Shown here in pieces: positions 23,843 to 30,883 of a stretch of 30,883 nt of DNA. The notes beneath the pieces were generated by a model. That model worked only from the letters and a program-made list of their open reading frames with translations, searched no databases and had not been told where the DNA came from. The position numbers were made by a program, and so were the translations under genes. Each line of letters starts with the position of its first letter. Position 1 is the first letter of the stretch. This DNA is from Halobacteriales archaeon (GTDB taxonomy: Archaea; Halobacteriota; Halobacteria; Halobacteriales; SKSH01), in the NCBI GenBank assembly GCA_007118075.1, contig SKSH01000169.1:1-30883 (forward strand), given 5' to 3'.

Positions 23843-23922
23843 GACGGGTGGCTCTAGATCTTGGGCGAGGCTCATCGAACCGATAGAATGAGTTACCTCT
23901 CCTGTGTAGTGTGCAAGCAACG

Positions 23923-25713
23923 ATGTTTGAGAAGGTCCTCGTCGCCAATCGCGGCGAGATCGCGGTACGTGTCATGCGAGCCTGCGAAGAACTGGAGATC
24001 AATACGGTCGCGATCTACAGTGACAGCGACCGAGACGTGGGTCACGTCAAGTATGCTGATGAAGCCTACAACGTCGGTCCGGCCCCAGCCAGTCAGTCCT
24101 ACCTCGATCAAGAGGCGATCCTCGAGGCTGCAGCGAAGGCCGGCGCGGATGCGATCCATCCGGGCTATGGGTTCCTCGCAGAGAACGACGAGTTCGCGGC
24201 CGCAGTCGAAGCTTCACCTCAGACGTGGGTCGGTCCATCGAGTGAAGCCATGGCCCAACTCGGTGAGAAGACCAACGCACGTAACGTCATGGACGAGGCT
24301 GGTGTCCCGGTCGTCCCCGGCACCCTCGAGCCCATCGAGAGCCCCGACGAGGTCATCGCCTTCGGCGAGGAACATGGCTATCCCATCGCCATCAAGGCAG
24401 AGGGAGGCGGTGGCGGTCGAGGACTCCGAGTGGTCCAATCTCCAGACGATGCCGAAGAGGCCTTCGAGAGCGCCCAACGTGAGGGTGAGGCGTACTTCGA
24501 CAATCCAGCGGTCTACCTCGAACGCTATCTCACCAGCCCGAAGCACATCGAGGTGCAGATCCTCGCCGATCACCACGACCGTGTGTTGCACCTCGGCGAG
24601 CGCGATTGCTCCCTGCAGCGCCGCCATCAGAAGGTGATCGAGGAGGCACCGAGCCCAGCCCTTGATAGCGAGTTACGATCGGCCATCGGCGAGGCGGCAC
24701 GCACCGGTGTCGCAGCCGCCGAGTACACCAACGCCGGTACCGTCGAGTTCCTCGTCGAAGACGGCGACTTCTACTTCCTCGAGGTGAACACGAGGATCCA
24801 GGTGGAACACACCGTCACCGAGGAGATCACGGGTATCGACATCGTCAAATGGCAACTTCGAATCGCCGCCGGAGAGCCGCTCACGTTCGAGCAGGACGAT
24901 ATCACATTCGATGGCCACGCCTTCGAGTACCGCATCAACGCAGAGAACCCTGCCAACAAGTTTGTCCCCACACCAGGGACACTCGAGACCTACGATCCCC
25001 CCGGTGGCATCGGGGTACGCATGGATGATGCCATCCATGAGGGCGATACCATCGCTGGCGACTATGACTCGATGGTCGCCAAACTCATCGTCGCTGGAGA
25101 AGATCGCGAAGAGGCCATCCATCGCAGCCGCAGAGCGCTTGCCGAGTTCGATGTCGAGGGGATCCACACCACGATCCCGTTCCATCGCCTCATGCTCGAG
25201 GATGACCGCTTCCTCGAGGGGTCACACACCACCAAGTACCTCGATGAGTCGGTCGAGGCCGATGCGCTGGCCGATGCGGTCGACCGATGGGGCCCCGCCA
25301 GCATCGATGGAGATCGTCCGCCGAAAGCCGAGCTCAAGGAGTTCACCATCGAGGTCAACGGCAAGCGGTTTGAGGTAGCCCTTGAAGATCCCGGAGACAC
25401 CGGCGTGCGATCGTCACGAGATGACCGCTCATCGAGACCATCCCCTGGTCGTCCATCCGCCGCTTCAGGGGGCTCATCCGATGCATTAGCCAGTGCAACC
25501 GGTGAGGAGATCACCGCCGACATGCAGGGGACGATTCTCGAGGTAGCCGTCGAAGAGGGTGATTCGGTCGAAGCCGGTGATGTGGTCTGTGTGCTCGAGG
25601 CCATGAAGATGGAGAACGACATCACGACCGAACGAGGTGGCACGGTCACCGCCGTTGCGATCGATCCAGGTGACAGTGTCAACATGGGCGATACGCTCGT
25701 CGTCATCGAGTGA
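23923..25713 (+). CDS. pccA: Acyl-CoA carboxylase biotin carboxylase/BCCP subunit
   Basis: A 596-aa fusion of biotin carboxylase (about 1-450) and biotin carboxyl carrier domain (about 525-596). N-terminal MFEKVLVANRGEIAVRVMRAC, the ATP-grasp glycine loop EGGGGGRGLRVV (usual Lys replaced by Arg), catalytic EVNTRIQVEHTVTEE, and the biotinylation motif EAMKMEND with Lys562 are all present. It carboxylates its biotin with ATP and bicarbonate and serves the PccB/PccX proteins encoded 2.7 kb upstream. A Ser/Pro/Gly-rich linker (about 490-520) joins the domains. ATG 23923 is preferred over GTG 23911 by homology of the N-terminus. Confidence 0.94.
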   Translation: MFEKVLVANRGEIAVRVMRACEELEINTVAIYSDSDRDVGHVKYADEAYNVGPAPASQSYLDQEAILEAAAKAGADAIHPGYGFLAENDEFAAAVEASPQTWVGPSSEAMAQLGEKTNARNVMDEAGVPVVPGTLEPIESPDEVIAFGEEHGYPIAIKAEGGGGGRGLRVVQSPDDAEEAFESAQREGEAYFDNPAVYLERYLTSPKHIEVQILADHHDRVLHLGERDCSLQRRHQKVIEEAPSPALDSELRSAIGEAARTGVAAAEYTNAGTVEFLVEDGDFYFLEVNTRIQVEHTVTEEITGIDIVKWQLRIAAGEPLTFEQDDITFDGHAFEYRINAENPANKFVPTPGTLETYDPPGGIGVRMDDAIHEGDTIAGDYDSMVAKLIVAGEDREEAIHRSRRALAEFDVEGIHTTIPFHRLMLEDDRFLEGSHTTKYLDESVEADALADAVDRWGPASIDGDRPPKAELKEFTIEVNGKRFEVALEDPGDTGVRSSRDDRSSRPSPGRPSAASGGSSDALASATGEEITADMQGTILEVAVEEGDSVEAGDVVCVLEAMKMENDITTERGGTVTAVAIDPGDSVNMGDTLVVIE

Positions 25714-25723
25714 GTAACTGAGG

Positions 25724-25728
25724 TTTAT
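25724..25728 (+). promoter_or_regulatory. TATA-like box of the cation exchanger gene
   Basis: TTTAT (in AGGTTTATTCCC) about 30 nt before ATG 25756. Confidence 0.5.
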
Positions 25729-25755
25729 TCCCATTCAGACCGAACCATCGGGCAG

Positions 25756-26754
25756 ATGATCACGATCGCAGCGGTCGCCATCGTCGGGACGGCGCTGATC
25801 TTCATTGGCTCTCGATGGCTCGAACCTGCTGCCAACCGGATCGCCAGAGCCTACCGGTTGCCGAGGATCGTCCAAGGCGCGGTACTCGTGGCCATCGCCT
25901 CGAGCTTCCCTGAGGTCGCAAGTGTCGTCCTCGCTGCTACCAGACACGGCGATTTCGAACTCGGGGTCGCAGCCGTCATCGGCTCGGCCATCTTCAACGT
26001 GCTCGTCATCCCGGCGCTCATCGTCTTCGCCAATCGCGAGTCTGTCACGGTCAATCGCGATCTCGTCTACAAGGACGTCCAGTTCTACCTGCTCGCGATC
26101 GTCGTGACCTTCCTCATGTTCGTGCTCGCCGTCGTCTACATCCCAGCAGATGGAGGTGCAAGTGGCCTGGTGACCCGCGAACTCGCCATCATCCCGCTCG
26201 TGCTCTATGTGTTGTACCTCGTCGTCCAGTACTTCGACATCGTCGAAGGTGCCTCGCCACCGCCAGAGGCAGGCCGCTCGGCACTTAAGGCACTCCCCAT
26301 GTTCCTGCTCGGGATCATCGCCATCCTCGTCGGCGTGGAGGGATTGCTGTGGTCGTCGATCGAGCTCGGTGAACGATTCGATACACCGACGTACCTCTGG
26401 GGATTGACCGTGGTGGCCATCGGAACGAGTGTCCCAGATCTGTTGTTGAGCCTTCGTGCCATCAGGGCCAACCGGCCGATTGTCAGCTTCTCGAATGTCT
26501 TCGGATCGAACACCTTCGACCTGCTCGTGGCCGTCCCGGCCGGCGTCATCGTCGCGGGGAGTACGCTCATCTCCCTCGATCAGACGCTACCCATGTTCAT
26601 CTTCCTCATCGTCGCGACGATCGTCGTCATGGGGGCGATGCGCTCGGCACTGACCGTCTCCATCAATGAAGCAAGACTCATGCTCACGATCTATGCGGTG
26701 TTCCTGTTGTGGATGTTGCTCGAGGCGATCGGTCTCCTGGAGATCGTCGCCTAG
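25756..26754 (+). CDS. CaCA-superfamily sodium/calcium-type exchanger
   Basis: A 332-aa membrane protein of about ten helices with two inverted alpha repeats. Repeat 1: VAIASSFPEV with Glu53 and GSAIFNV (76-82). Repeat 2: VVAIGTSVPDLL with Asp228 and GSNTFDLL (250-257). These acidic residues and the GSN-x-F motif form the ion pathway of NCX/YrbG-like exchangers. Repeat 1 departs from the usual GTSxPE (ASSFPE) and repeat 2 has Asp in place of the usual Glu, so ion preference (Ca2+, Na+, K+ or other) is open. Its own TTTAT box suggests independent transcription. It is convergent with the small membrane protein gene. Confidence 0.88.
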   Translation: MITIAAVAIVGTALIFIGSRWLEPAANRIARAYRLPRIVQGAVLVAIASSFPEVASVVLAATRHGDFELGVAAVIGSAIFNVLVIPALIVFANRESVTVNRDLVYKDVQFYLLAIVVTFLMFVLAVVYIPADGGASGLVTRELAIIPLVLYVLYLVVQYFDIVEGASPPPEAGRSALKALPMFLLGIIAILVGVEGLLWSSIELGERFDTPTYLWGLTVVAIGTSVPDLLLSLRAIRANRPIVSFSNVFGSNTFDLLVAVPAGVIVAGSTLISLDQTLPMFIFLIVATIVVMGAMRSALTVSINEARLMLTIYAVFLLWMLLEAIGLLEIVA

Positions 26755-26758
26755 GTAC

Positions 26759-27010
26759 TCATCTGCTCAAAAGTGCCAATGCGGCGAACGCGATGGCGAT
26801 GCTCGCGAACGTCTGGCCTTCGAAGGAGTTCCCATTGACGAAGTGGTACATCCCGACGATACCACCGATGACCAACACCGCTGAGACGGTGCCGATGAAC
26901 ACCACCGTGGCGGTCGATCCCGGTTCTCTGAGAGACCAAAATCCGAAGGCGCCAACGATGATGGCCAGCAAGGCAACCACCACGGTCAGCCCCCACAGCA
27001 TATCAATCAT
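26759..27010 (-). CDS. Small three-helix membrane protein (immunity candidate)
   Basis: An 83-aa hydrophobic protein with three predicted transmembrane helices (about residues 3-25, 35-57 and 68-82), separated by short loops containing REPGST and HFVNGNSFEG. No family recognised. ATG 27010 lies inside the end of the halocin-like gene (8-bp overlap), which indicates translational coupling; a second ATG at 27001 is possible. Position directly after a bacteriocin-like precursor, plus small size and membrane location, makes a self-protection role plausible, but this is inference only. Confidence 0.7.
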   Translation of the reverse strand: MIDMLWGLTVVVALLAIIVGAFGFWSLREPGSTATVVFIGTVSAVLVIGGIVGMYHFVNGNSFEGQTFASIAIAFAALALLSR

Positions 27011-27680
27011 TGCAGAATGAACACCCAAGGGTCCCTCCGGTTGCGGATACCGCTGCCCCGATGCATCCGAGACAGGTGAGTCGTGAGAGATCGATCACGC
27101 AAGCACCACAGGCGGCGATCGTCCCGGCCCACGCACCAGCGACCGAGAGGAGACATGACCAGTTGATCGACCGACAGAAGAATCCCCGCCAGGCGAGGTC
27201 GTATCGGATGACCTCGGTCGATATCCCTGGGCCATCGAGTACCGTCGATCGCATGGTCACGGTTCCGGCTGTTGGAGGCTCGATACGTCGTATCTGATTG
27301 GGTAGTTCGGGGGAATCCGACCAGAGCAATACGGCCTCCTCATCAACCCCTTCTTGCTGATAGGGGATGGCCACTACGTCGTACGGTTCGCTCGTTGCTG
27401 CCTCGCTCGCTCGATGGCCGACCGCCTCGGTTATCGATGGTTCAAAGCCAGCCTCCAAGAGGTCCTGATGGAGCCGGCGGACACCAGCATCTACCTGGAT
27501 CTCTGTGAGGTGTCTCTCCAACCGCTCGCTCGAGATCGCCTCGACCGGCGGTGTCCTTGCACTGGAGGTCGTCGGGACACCGAAGAGGGCAGCGGTCGTC
27601 GCCATCGTACCGCCGAGCAGCGTTCTGCGGGTGATCGTATCGTTCGAGGCCAGCCGCCGCCAGTGTACTGGTGAGGACAT
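27003..27680 (-). CDS. Tat-secreted precursor with Cys-rich halocin C8-like C-terminus
   Basis: A 225-aa precursor. Residues 1-43 hold a twin-arginine signal (TRRTLLGG with R18-R19, hydrophobic stretch, cleavage likely near SSA-R). Residues 45-165 are an acidic soluble region. The last 60 residues are a hydrophobic, glycine/alanine-rich domain with eight cysteines (169, 176, 191, 194, 203, 206, 220, 223), three as C-x-x-C pairs, ending SFCND. Halocin C8 is likewise a Cys-rich hydrophobic C-terminal peptide released from a Tat-exported precursor whose N-terminal part gives immunity, so this is a halocin C8-like candidate. ATG 27680 is chosen because a T6 box lies 30 nt upstream; a TTG at 27710 extends the frame. 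Confidence 0.65.
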   Translation of the reverse strand: MSSPVHWRRLASNDTITRRTLLGGTMATTAALFGVPTTSSARTPPVEAISSERLERHLTEIQVDAGVRRLHQDLLEAGFEPSITEAVGHRASEAATSEPYDVVAIPYQQEGVDEEAVLLWSDSPELPNQIRRIEPPTAGTVTMRSTVLDGPGISTEVIRYDLAWRGFFCRSINWSCLLSVAGAWAGTIAACGACVIDLSRLTCLGCIGAAVSATGGTLGCSFCND

Positions 27681-27708
27681 GGCGCCACTGTTGGCACCGT
27701 CATCGCTC

Positions 27709-27714
27709 AAAAAA
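27709..27714 (-). promoter_or_regulatory. T6 element upstream of the halocin-like gene
   Basis: Six T on the minus strand about 31 nt before ATG 27680, directly after the stop of the preceding gene (27724). It may be a TATA-like promoter, a T-tract terminator of the upstream message, or both. Confidence 0.4.
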
Positions 27715-27723
27715 GGAACACGC

Positions 27724-28188
27724 TCAGACGTGATGATCGAATGATTCGTCGTCGGCGTGATGGATGGTCACGACCTCGAGGTCGTCGATGGAGGCCACCT
27801 CAACGGTTGCCTCATAGGCGATCGAACCCACACACTGGATGCATTCCTGGTCTTCTTCGAGGGTTGATTCGACACCGATCGAGACCGCGAGGGTCGTTCC
27901 ATCCACGACGATACCTCCAAGGACCGCTCGATGACAGGGGGTTGGTGCTTCGAGTTGGCCGGTCAAGTGTAGTTGCGCAGCGTCACGTTCGATCGCTGAC
28001 GTATGGGGCTCTGGGGAGGCACAATCGGTTCCGGTCGTCTCGATCTCACCGTCCACGTCGAATCGCCCTTCCGGTATTGGATCCTCCTCGTCACCGTTCG
28101 TGTAGGCGATGACGCCACCGACCACGCCGAGTGTGATACCTCCGGCACCGAGGAGGCCGAGGAACTCACGACGATCTGGCGAGTACAT
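27724..28188 (-). CDS. Tat-signal secreted/anchored protein of unknown function
   Basis: A 154-aa protein. N-terminus MYSPDRREFLGLLGAGG followed by a hydrophobic stretch is a twin-arginine signal, possibly uncleaved and acting as an anchor (no lipobox Cys). The mature part is acidic with four cysteines (in TDCASPEPH, TPCHRAVL and ECIQC) and a beta-rich sequence; the C-terminus is His/Asp-rich (HHADDESFDHHV), which could bind metal. I do not recognise a family. It is upstream of, and on the same strand as, the halocin-like gene. ATG 28188 chosen since it starts at the Tat signal; the frame extends further upstream without a signal-like sequence. Confidence 0.75.
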   Translation of the reverse strand: MYSPDRREFLGLLGAGGITLGVVGGVIAYTNGDEEDPIPEGRFDVDGEIETTGTDCASPEPHTSAIERDAAQLHLTGQLEAPTPCHRAVLGGIVVDGTTLAVSIGVESTLEEDQECIQCVGSIAYEATVEVASIDDLEVVTIHHADDESFDHHV

Positions 28189-28391
28189 ATCCGCTCTAAC
28201 GTCTTCTGGGGTGAAGTGGCTTCCCTTAGTTGAAATCCGGTTTTGACAGTTAATTCGAGTACCAAAGCACCGACCCAAGTCGTGCATCAGATCGACCCGC
28301 ACTGAGTGAATGTTGGTCACCAAATACGCCGCTAGATACGATTGGTGAGAGTGATTGACGATGCACTCGAGGAGTCGGACGGATAGAACAG

Positions 28392-28466
28392 TGCTCCGTC
28401 TGGGATTTGAACCCAGGTCATCGGCTCGAAAGGCCGAAATGATTGGCCGGACTACACCAACGGAGC
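28392..28466 (-). tRNA. tRNA-Glu (UUC)
   Basis: 75 nt including the discriminator A; CCA is not encoded. Acceptor stem GCTCCGT/ACGGAGC pairs perfectly. The anticodon stem TCGGC/GCCGA encloses the loop CTTTCGA with anticodon TTC (plus-strand 28428-28430). The T arm CTGGG-TTCAAAT-CCCAG is canonical. The sequence closely follows archaeal glutamate tRNAs (GGTGTAGTCCGGCCAATCA D-arm region). No intron. Confidence 0.95.
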
Positions 28467-28493
28467 AGGCTGCAACTGTGGCTTACCCAACAG

Positions 28494-28504
28494 ATTTCAT
28501 AAGC
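28494..28504. promoter_or_regulatory. AT-rich element between tRNA-Glu and FAH-family gene
   Basis: TTTCATAAG (minus strand CTTATGAAA) lies about 32 nt upstream of the tRNA 5' end and about 50 nt upstream of the FAH-family ATG. It is the only AT-rich box in this 84-bp divergent gap and probably directs tRNA transcription; it may serve both directions. Confidence 0.45.
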
Positions 28505-28550
28505 GTTCCGTCCTACCGCTATCGGGAAGGCTATCCATTCCCCGTTCGTC

Positions 28551-29291
28551 ATGCAGCGTATGCGCGTACGTGTGTTAGATCGAGCCGGTCGGGTACGTGA
28601 TGGGATAGCCGAAGATGGCGTGGTCGACGTCGGAGATTCGACGCTCTCAACCGACTCAGTGACCTGGTTACCACCGTGTGAACCCTCGAAAATCGTCTGT
28701 TTGGCGCGAAACGTCGCAGCACATGCTGCAGAACACGATGCTGTCGTACCGGACAGACCCGAGTACTTCCTCAAGCCACCGACAGCATTGGCCGCACACG
28801 AAGGGGTAGTTACCATCCCGGAACCGATTGATTCTGTAGAGTTCGAGGCCGAGCTTGCAGCAGTCATCGGTGCGCCAACTCGAGACATTCCTGAGGATCG
28901 AGTCCTCGATCATGTCGCCGGGCTCACCTGCATGAATGATCTATCGAACCGGACAGACCAGCGCCAGGAGATCAACTGGATCCGCGGCAAGGCCTTCGAC
29001 GGTGCAGCCCCTCTCGGACCCGGCATAGTCGATCCTGCATCGGTACCAGCCGATGCGACCATCGAGCTCTCTGTTGACGGTGAGCGCCAGCAAGTAGGAA
29101 ACCGTGATGAGTACGAGTTCGACCTGTCGACGACAATCGCGGACCTTAGCCAGTATATGACGCTACAACCGGGGGACGTCATCGCGCTTGGCACTACCGC
29201 TGGTGTTGGTCCGATCCCTGATGGAGCGACGGTCGAGATCGACATCGAGGGGATCCCGACCCTGCGTCACCAGGTCGAGTATGCACAGTAG
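28551..29291 (+). CDS. Fumarylacetoacetate hydrolase (FAH)-family enzyme
   Basis: A 246-aa FAH-fold protein. Divalent-metal ligands are in place: Glu99 and Glu101 in VEFEAELAAVIG, Asp130 in CMNDLSNRTDQR; Lys147 in RGKAFDGAAPLGP is the conserved lysine. The LKPPTAL segment (74-80) is the family's substrate loop. Members include acylpyruvate hydrolases, oxaloacetate decarboxylases and 2-hydroxyhepta-dienedioate isomerases; the exact substrate is not resolvable. Start ATG 28551, with ATG 28560 (MRVRVLD) as the equally likely choice. It is divergent from the tRNA-Glu gene. Confidence 0.87.
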   Translation: MQRMRVRVLDRAGRVRDGIAEDGVVDVGDSTLSTDSVTWLPPCEPSKIVCLARNVAAHAAEHDAVVPDRPEYFLKPPTALAAHEGVVTIPEPIDSVEFEAELAAVIGAPTRDIPEDRVLDHVAGLTCMNDLSNRTDQRQEINWIRGKAFDGAAPLGPGIVDPASVPADATIELSVDGERQQVGNRDEYEFDLSTTIADLSQYMTLQPGDVIALGTTAGVGPIPDGATVEIDIEGIPTLRHQVEYAQ

Positions 29292-29315
29292 AACCTCAAC
29301 TACCCTAACCAAAGG

Positions 29316-29320
29316 ATAAT
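29316..29320 (+). promoter_or_regulatory. TATA-like box of the substrate-binding protein gene
   Basis: ATAAT about 30 nt before ATG 29348, preceded by the BRE-like ACCAAAGG. Confidence 0.5.
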
Positions 29321-29347
29321 GAGCGGTCATCCCCCTATCGTCTCGTG

Positions 29348-30883
29348 ATGGAATCGACAGATCGACCGCTCAGCAGACGTGCCTGGCTTGCCACCGTGGC
29401 AGGCGCAGGTGTGACTACGACGGCTGGGTGTCTCGATCTACTCGGTACCAATGGTGGCGGTGGCGATGGGTCGTCGATACTCGAGCTCACGATCAAGGCA
29501 CCACCGAGTGATGAAGATCCGGCTGCTACCGAGATCGCCAGACGATTGACGGAACATCTCGATGAGATCGGCGTCGACGTCTCCCTGATGCCACGGCTTG
29601 CTCCACAACGCTATCAAGATGTCCACATCGAGGGTGACTTCCAGCTCGTCGTCTCACGAACACCCCGCATCACCGACCCAGATGATCTCCGCCCAATGCT
29701 CCACTCTGATTTCGCCGAGGAGACCGGTGAGTGGCTCAATCCGTTCGGCCTCATCGATGAGACGACCGACGAATTACTTGACAAACAGCGGGTTCTCGAA
29801 GGCGTAGAACGTCAGCAAGTCGTCTCCGAATTTCAAGAACACTTCATCGATGAGACGTACCCGTTCGCTCCTGTCATCGTCCCCGATGAGCTGACCGCCG
29901 TGACCATCCATATGCCCTTATTTCATCGTCCCGCTGGGACCGAGGAGGCAGGTGATATACTCGGCCTCGAACACGTGGAAGGGCGCTCGACGCTACGGAT
30001 CGGGATCCTTGAGGGTCAGGTGACGGAGAATCTCAATCCACTCACCGGACAATACGTCGGGCGTGACCTCGTGACCGGGTTGCTCTATGATCCATTGATC
30101 CGAATCATCGGAGATCGGCAACTTCCGTGGGCAGCACGAGAGGTAGCCTGGACGATCGGTGTCGGAGATCGACCTGATGCGACCGTCCGTCTCAGAGAAG
30201 GACTCACCTGGCACGATGGCGAACCGGTGACCCCAGAAGATGTCCAATTCACCTACGAGTTTCTCGGTAATCTCGCCGACGGCGAAGCCAATATTACCCA
30301 TCAGGCATCTGCCTATGCCTCTCAGATTTCACTGGTCGATTCCGTCGAACTCACCGACGATGACAGCGTGAAATTCACCTTCGTCGAAACCACAAAGGAG
30401 GTCGCTGAAAGGGTGTTCAATCTTCCATTATTCCCGGAACACATCTGGCAGAATTACCACGGTTTCGACGAGGACGCAGGTGTCCCGGAACCGTTGACCG
30501 TCATGAACCACAATCCCGTCGGAAGTGGACCATTCGAACTCCTTGAGCGAAATGGGGGATCGTATCTGGTGCTCGAACGGTACGAGGGACACCTACCGAC
30601 ACAGGTGCATCGTGATGAACAACCTGGTGAGTCGATCGAGCGTGTCGAATTGATCGTCCCGACGCACCCACCATCGATCGGGACGGCGGTGAACCATGTG
30701 GCCGATGGCAACCTGGATCTCATTTCACATGTCCCACACGATGGAGTACGGACAGTCCTCGATGCTGATGCCGTCAGTCTCATCTCGAGACAGAGCAAGC
30801 GGCTCTACATCATCGGGTTCAATGTACGGCGAACACCCACCGATGACCTTGCACTCCGACACATCTTGGGTCGACTCATTGAC
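29348..30883 (+). CDS. ABC transporter family-5 substrate-binding lipoprotein with extra N-terminal lobe, 3' truncated
   Basis: An open frame of 512 codons runs off the window. The N-terminus has a twin-arginine motif (LSRRAWLA, R10-R11) and a lipobox TAGC (Cys28), then a Gly-rich linker: an exported lipoprotein that binds a peptide or similar solute. From residue about 214 it is a standard family-5 (DppA/OppA-like) protein: STLRIGILEG, LVTGLLYDPLI, and TVRLREGLTWHDGEPVTPEDVQFTYEFL (279-306). Unexpectedly, residues about 43-190 look like the C-terminal lobe of the same family (IARRLTEHLDEIGVDVSL, GDFQLVVSRTP, then a TDELLDKQ...EFQEHFIDETYPFAPVIVP helix region), placed before the N-terminal lobe. 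The permease and ATPase genes may lie beyond the edge. Confidence 0.88.
   Translation, partial: MESTDRPLSRRAWLATVAGAGVTTTAGCLDLLGTNGGGGDGSSILELTIKAPPSDEDPAATEIARRLTEHLDEIGVDVSLMPRLAPQRYQDVHIEGDFQLVVSRTPRITDPDDLRPMLHSDFAEETGEWLNPFGLIDETTDELLDKQRVLEGVERQQVVSEFQEHFIDETYPFAPVIVPDELTAVTIHMPLFHRPAGTEEAGDILGLEHVEGRSTLRIGILEGQVTENLNPLTGQYVGRDLVTGLLYDPLIRIIGDRQLPWAAREVAWTIGVGDRPDATVRLREGLTWHDGEPVTPEDVQFTYEFLGNLADGEANITHQASAYASQISLVDSVELTDDDSVKFTFVETTKEVAERVFNLPLFPEHIWQNYHGFDEDAGVPEPLTVMNHNPVGSGPFELLERNGGSYLVLERYEGHLPTQVHRDEQPGESIERVELIVPTHPPSIGTAVNHVADGNLDLISHVPHDGVRTVLDADAVSLISRQSKRLYIIGFNVRRTPTDDLALRHILGRLID

Noticed and set aside
27681..27710. TTG start extending the halocin-like precursor by 10 residues
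   Set aside because: The T6 box at 27709-27714 would overlap this start; ATG 27680 has the promoter at the normal distance and a normal Tat signal length.
28189..28391. Possible small gene in the 203-bp gap between the Tat-signal gene and tRNA-Glu
   Set aside because: Only frames of about a dozen codons are present; nothing recognisable beyond AT-rich patches that may hold the Tat-gene promoter.
26759..28466. Integration of the halocin-like cassette at the 3' end of tRNA-Glu
   Set aside because: The cassette is downstream of the tRNA 3' end, as an integrated element would be, but I see no second copy of the tRNA 3' sequence and no integrase in the window.
1..30883. CRISPR arrays, insertion sequences, rRNA genes, prophage or toxin-antitoxin modules
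   Set aside because: No spaced direct repeats, transposase motifs, rRNA signatures or phage structural genes were seen on either strand.

Overview
The window looks like a chromosomal segment of a halophilic archaeon (class Halobacteria). The evidence is a set of archaeal informational genes (Mre11/Rad50, PAN proteasomal ATPase, ribosomal proteins L21e and L37Ae, RNA polymerase subunits P and Rpo4, prefoldin beta, TruD), Asp/Glu-rich proteins, twin-arginine/lipobox export signals, and TATA-like boxes about 25-35 bp ahead of start codons with no Shine-Dalgarno, as expected for leaderless transcripts. GC is moderately high (estimated by eye, roughly 60 %) and the tetramer CTAG is very rare. I do not assign a genus. 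The window is densely coded: no gene-free stretch exceeds about 205 bp.

Layout. 1-786: 3' part of a PAP2 phosphatase. 783-5228 (minus): mre11-rad50-unknown operon. 5397-8020 (plus): PAN ATPase, a DUF1801 protein and an EamA transporter. 8024-8812 (minus): a 47-aa membrane peptide and a nitroreductase, divergent from the GMP-synthase amidotransferase subunit (8913). 9563-11692: beta-propeller lipoprotein and a proline-iminopeptidase-like hydrolase. 11705-14587 (minus): truD, then the L37Ae-rpoP pair, a terminator, and prefoldin beta-DUF3194-ArsN2-like acetyltransferase. 14677-17386 (plus): L21e-rpo4-DUF655-ksgA-HemK2-type methyltransferase. 17363-19367: DUF5820-like protein divergent from a rhodanese/MBL fusion and a YegP-like protein.

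19441-25713 is a split acyl-CoA (propionyl-CoA type) carboxylase locus: carboxyltransferase beta and a small epsilon/PccX-like subunit overlap, then a convergent RND/MMPL exporter intervenes, then the biotin carboxylase/BCCP subunit. 25756-26754 is a CaCA-type cation exchanger.

26759-28188 (minus) is the most accessory-looking part: a Tat-signal protein with conserved cysteines, a Tat-secreted precursor with an eight-cysteine hydrophobic C-terminus resembling halocin C8, and a small three-helix membrane protein overlapping its end. It lies next to a tRNA-Glu(UUC) gene. After it come a fumarylacetoacetate-hydrolase family enzyme and a family-5 ABC substrate-binding lipoprotein that runs off the right edge and carries an unexpected extra lobe at its N-terminus.

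The strongest leads for something new are the halocin-like three-gene cassette, the permuted or duplicated substrate-binding protein, the unknown third gene of the mre11-rad50 operon, and an odd intergenic region (23758-23922) with a near-palindrome and a cluster of CTAG sites. Promoter and operator calls rest on reading by eye, without computed scores.
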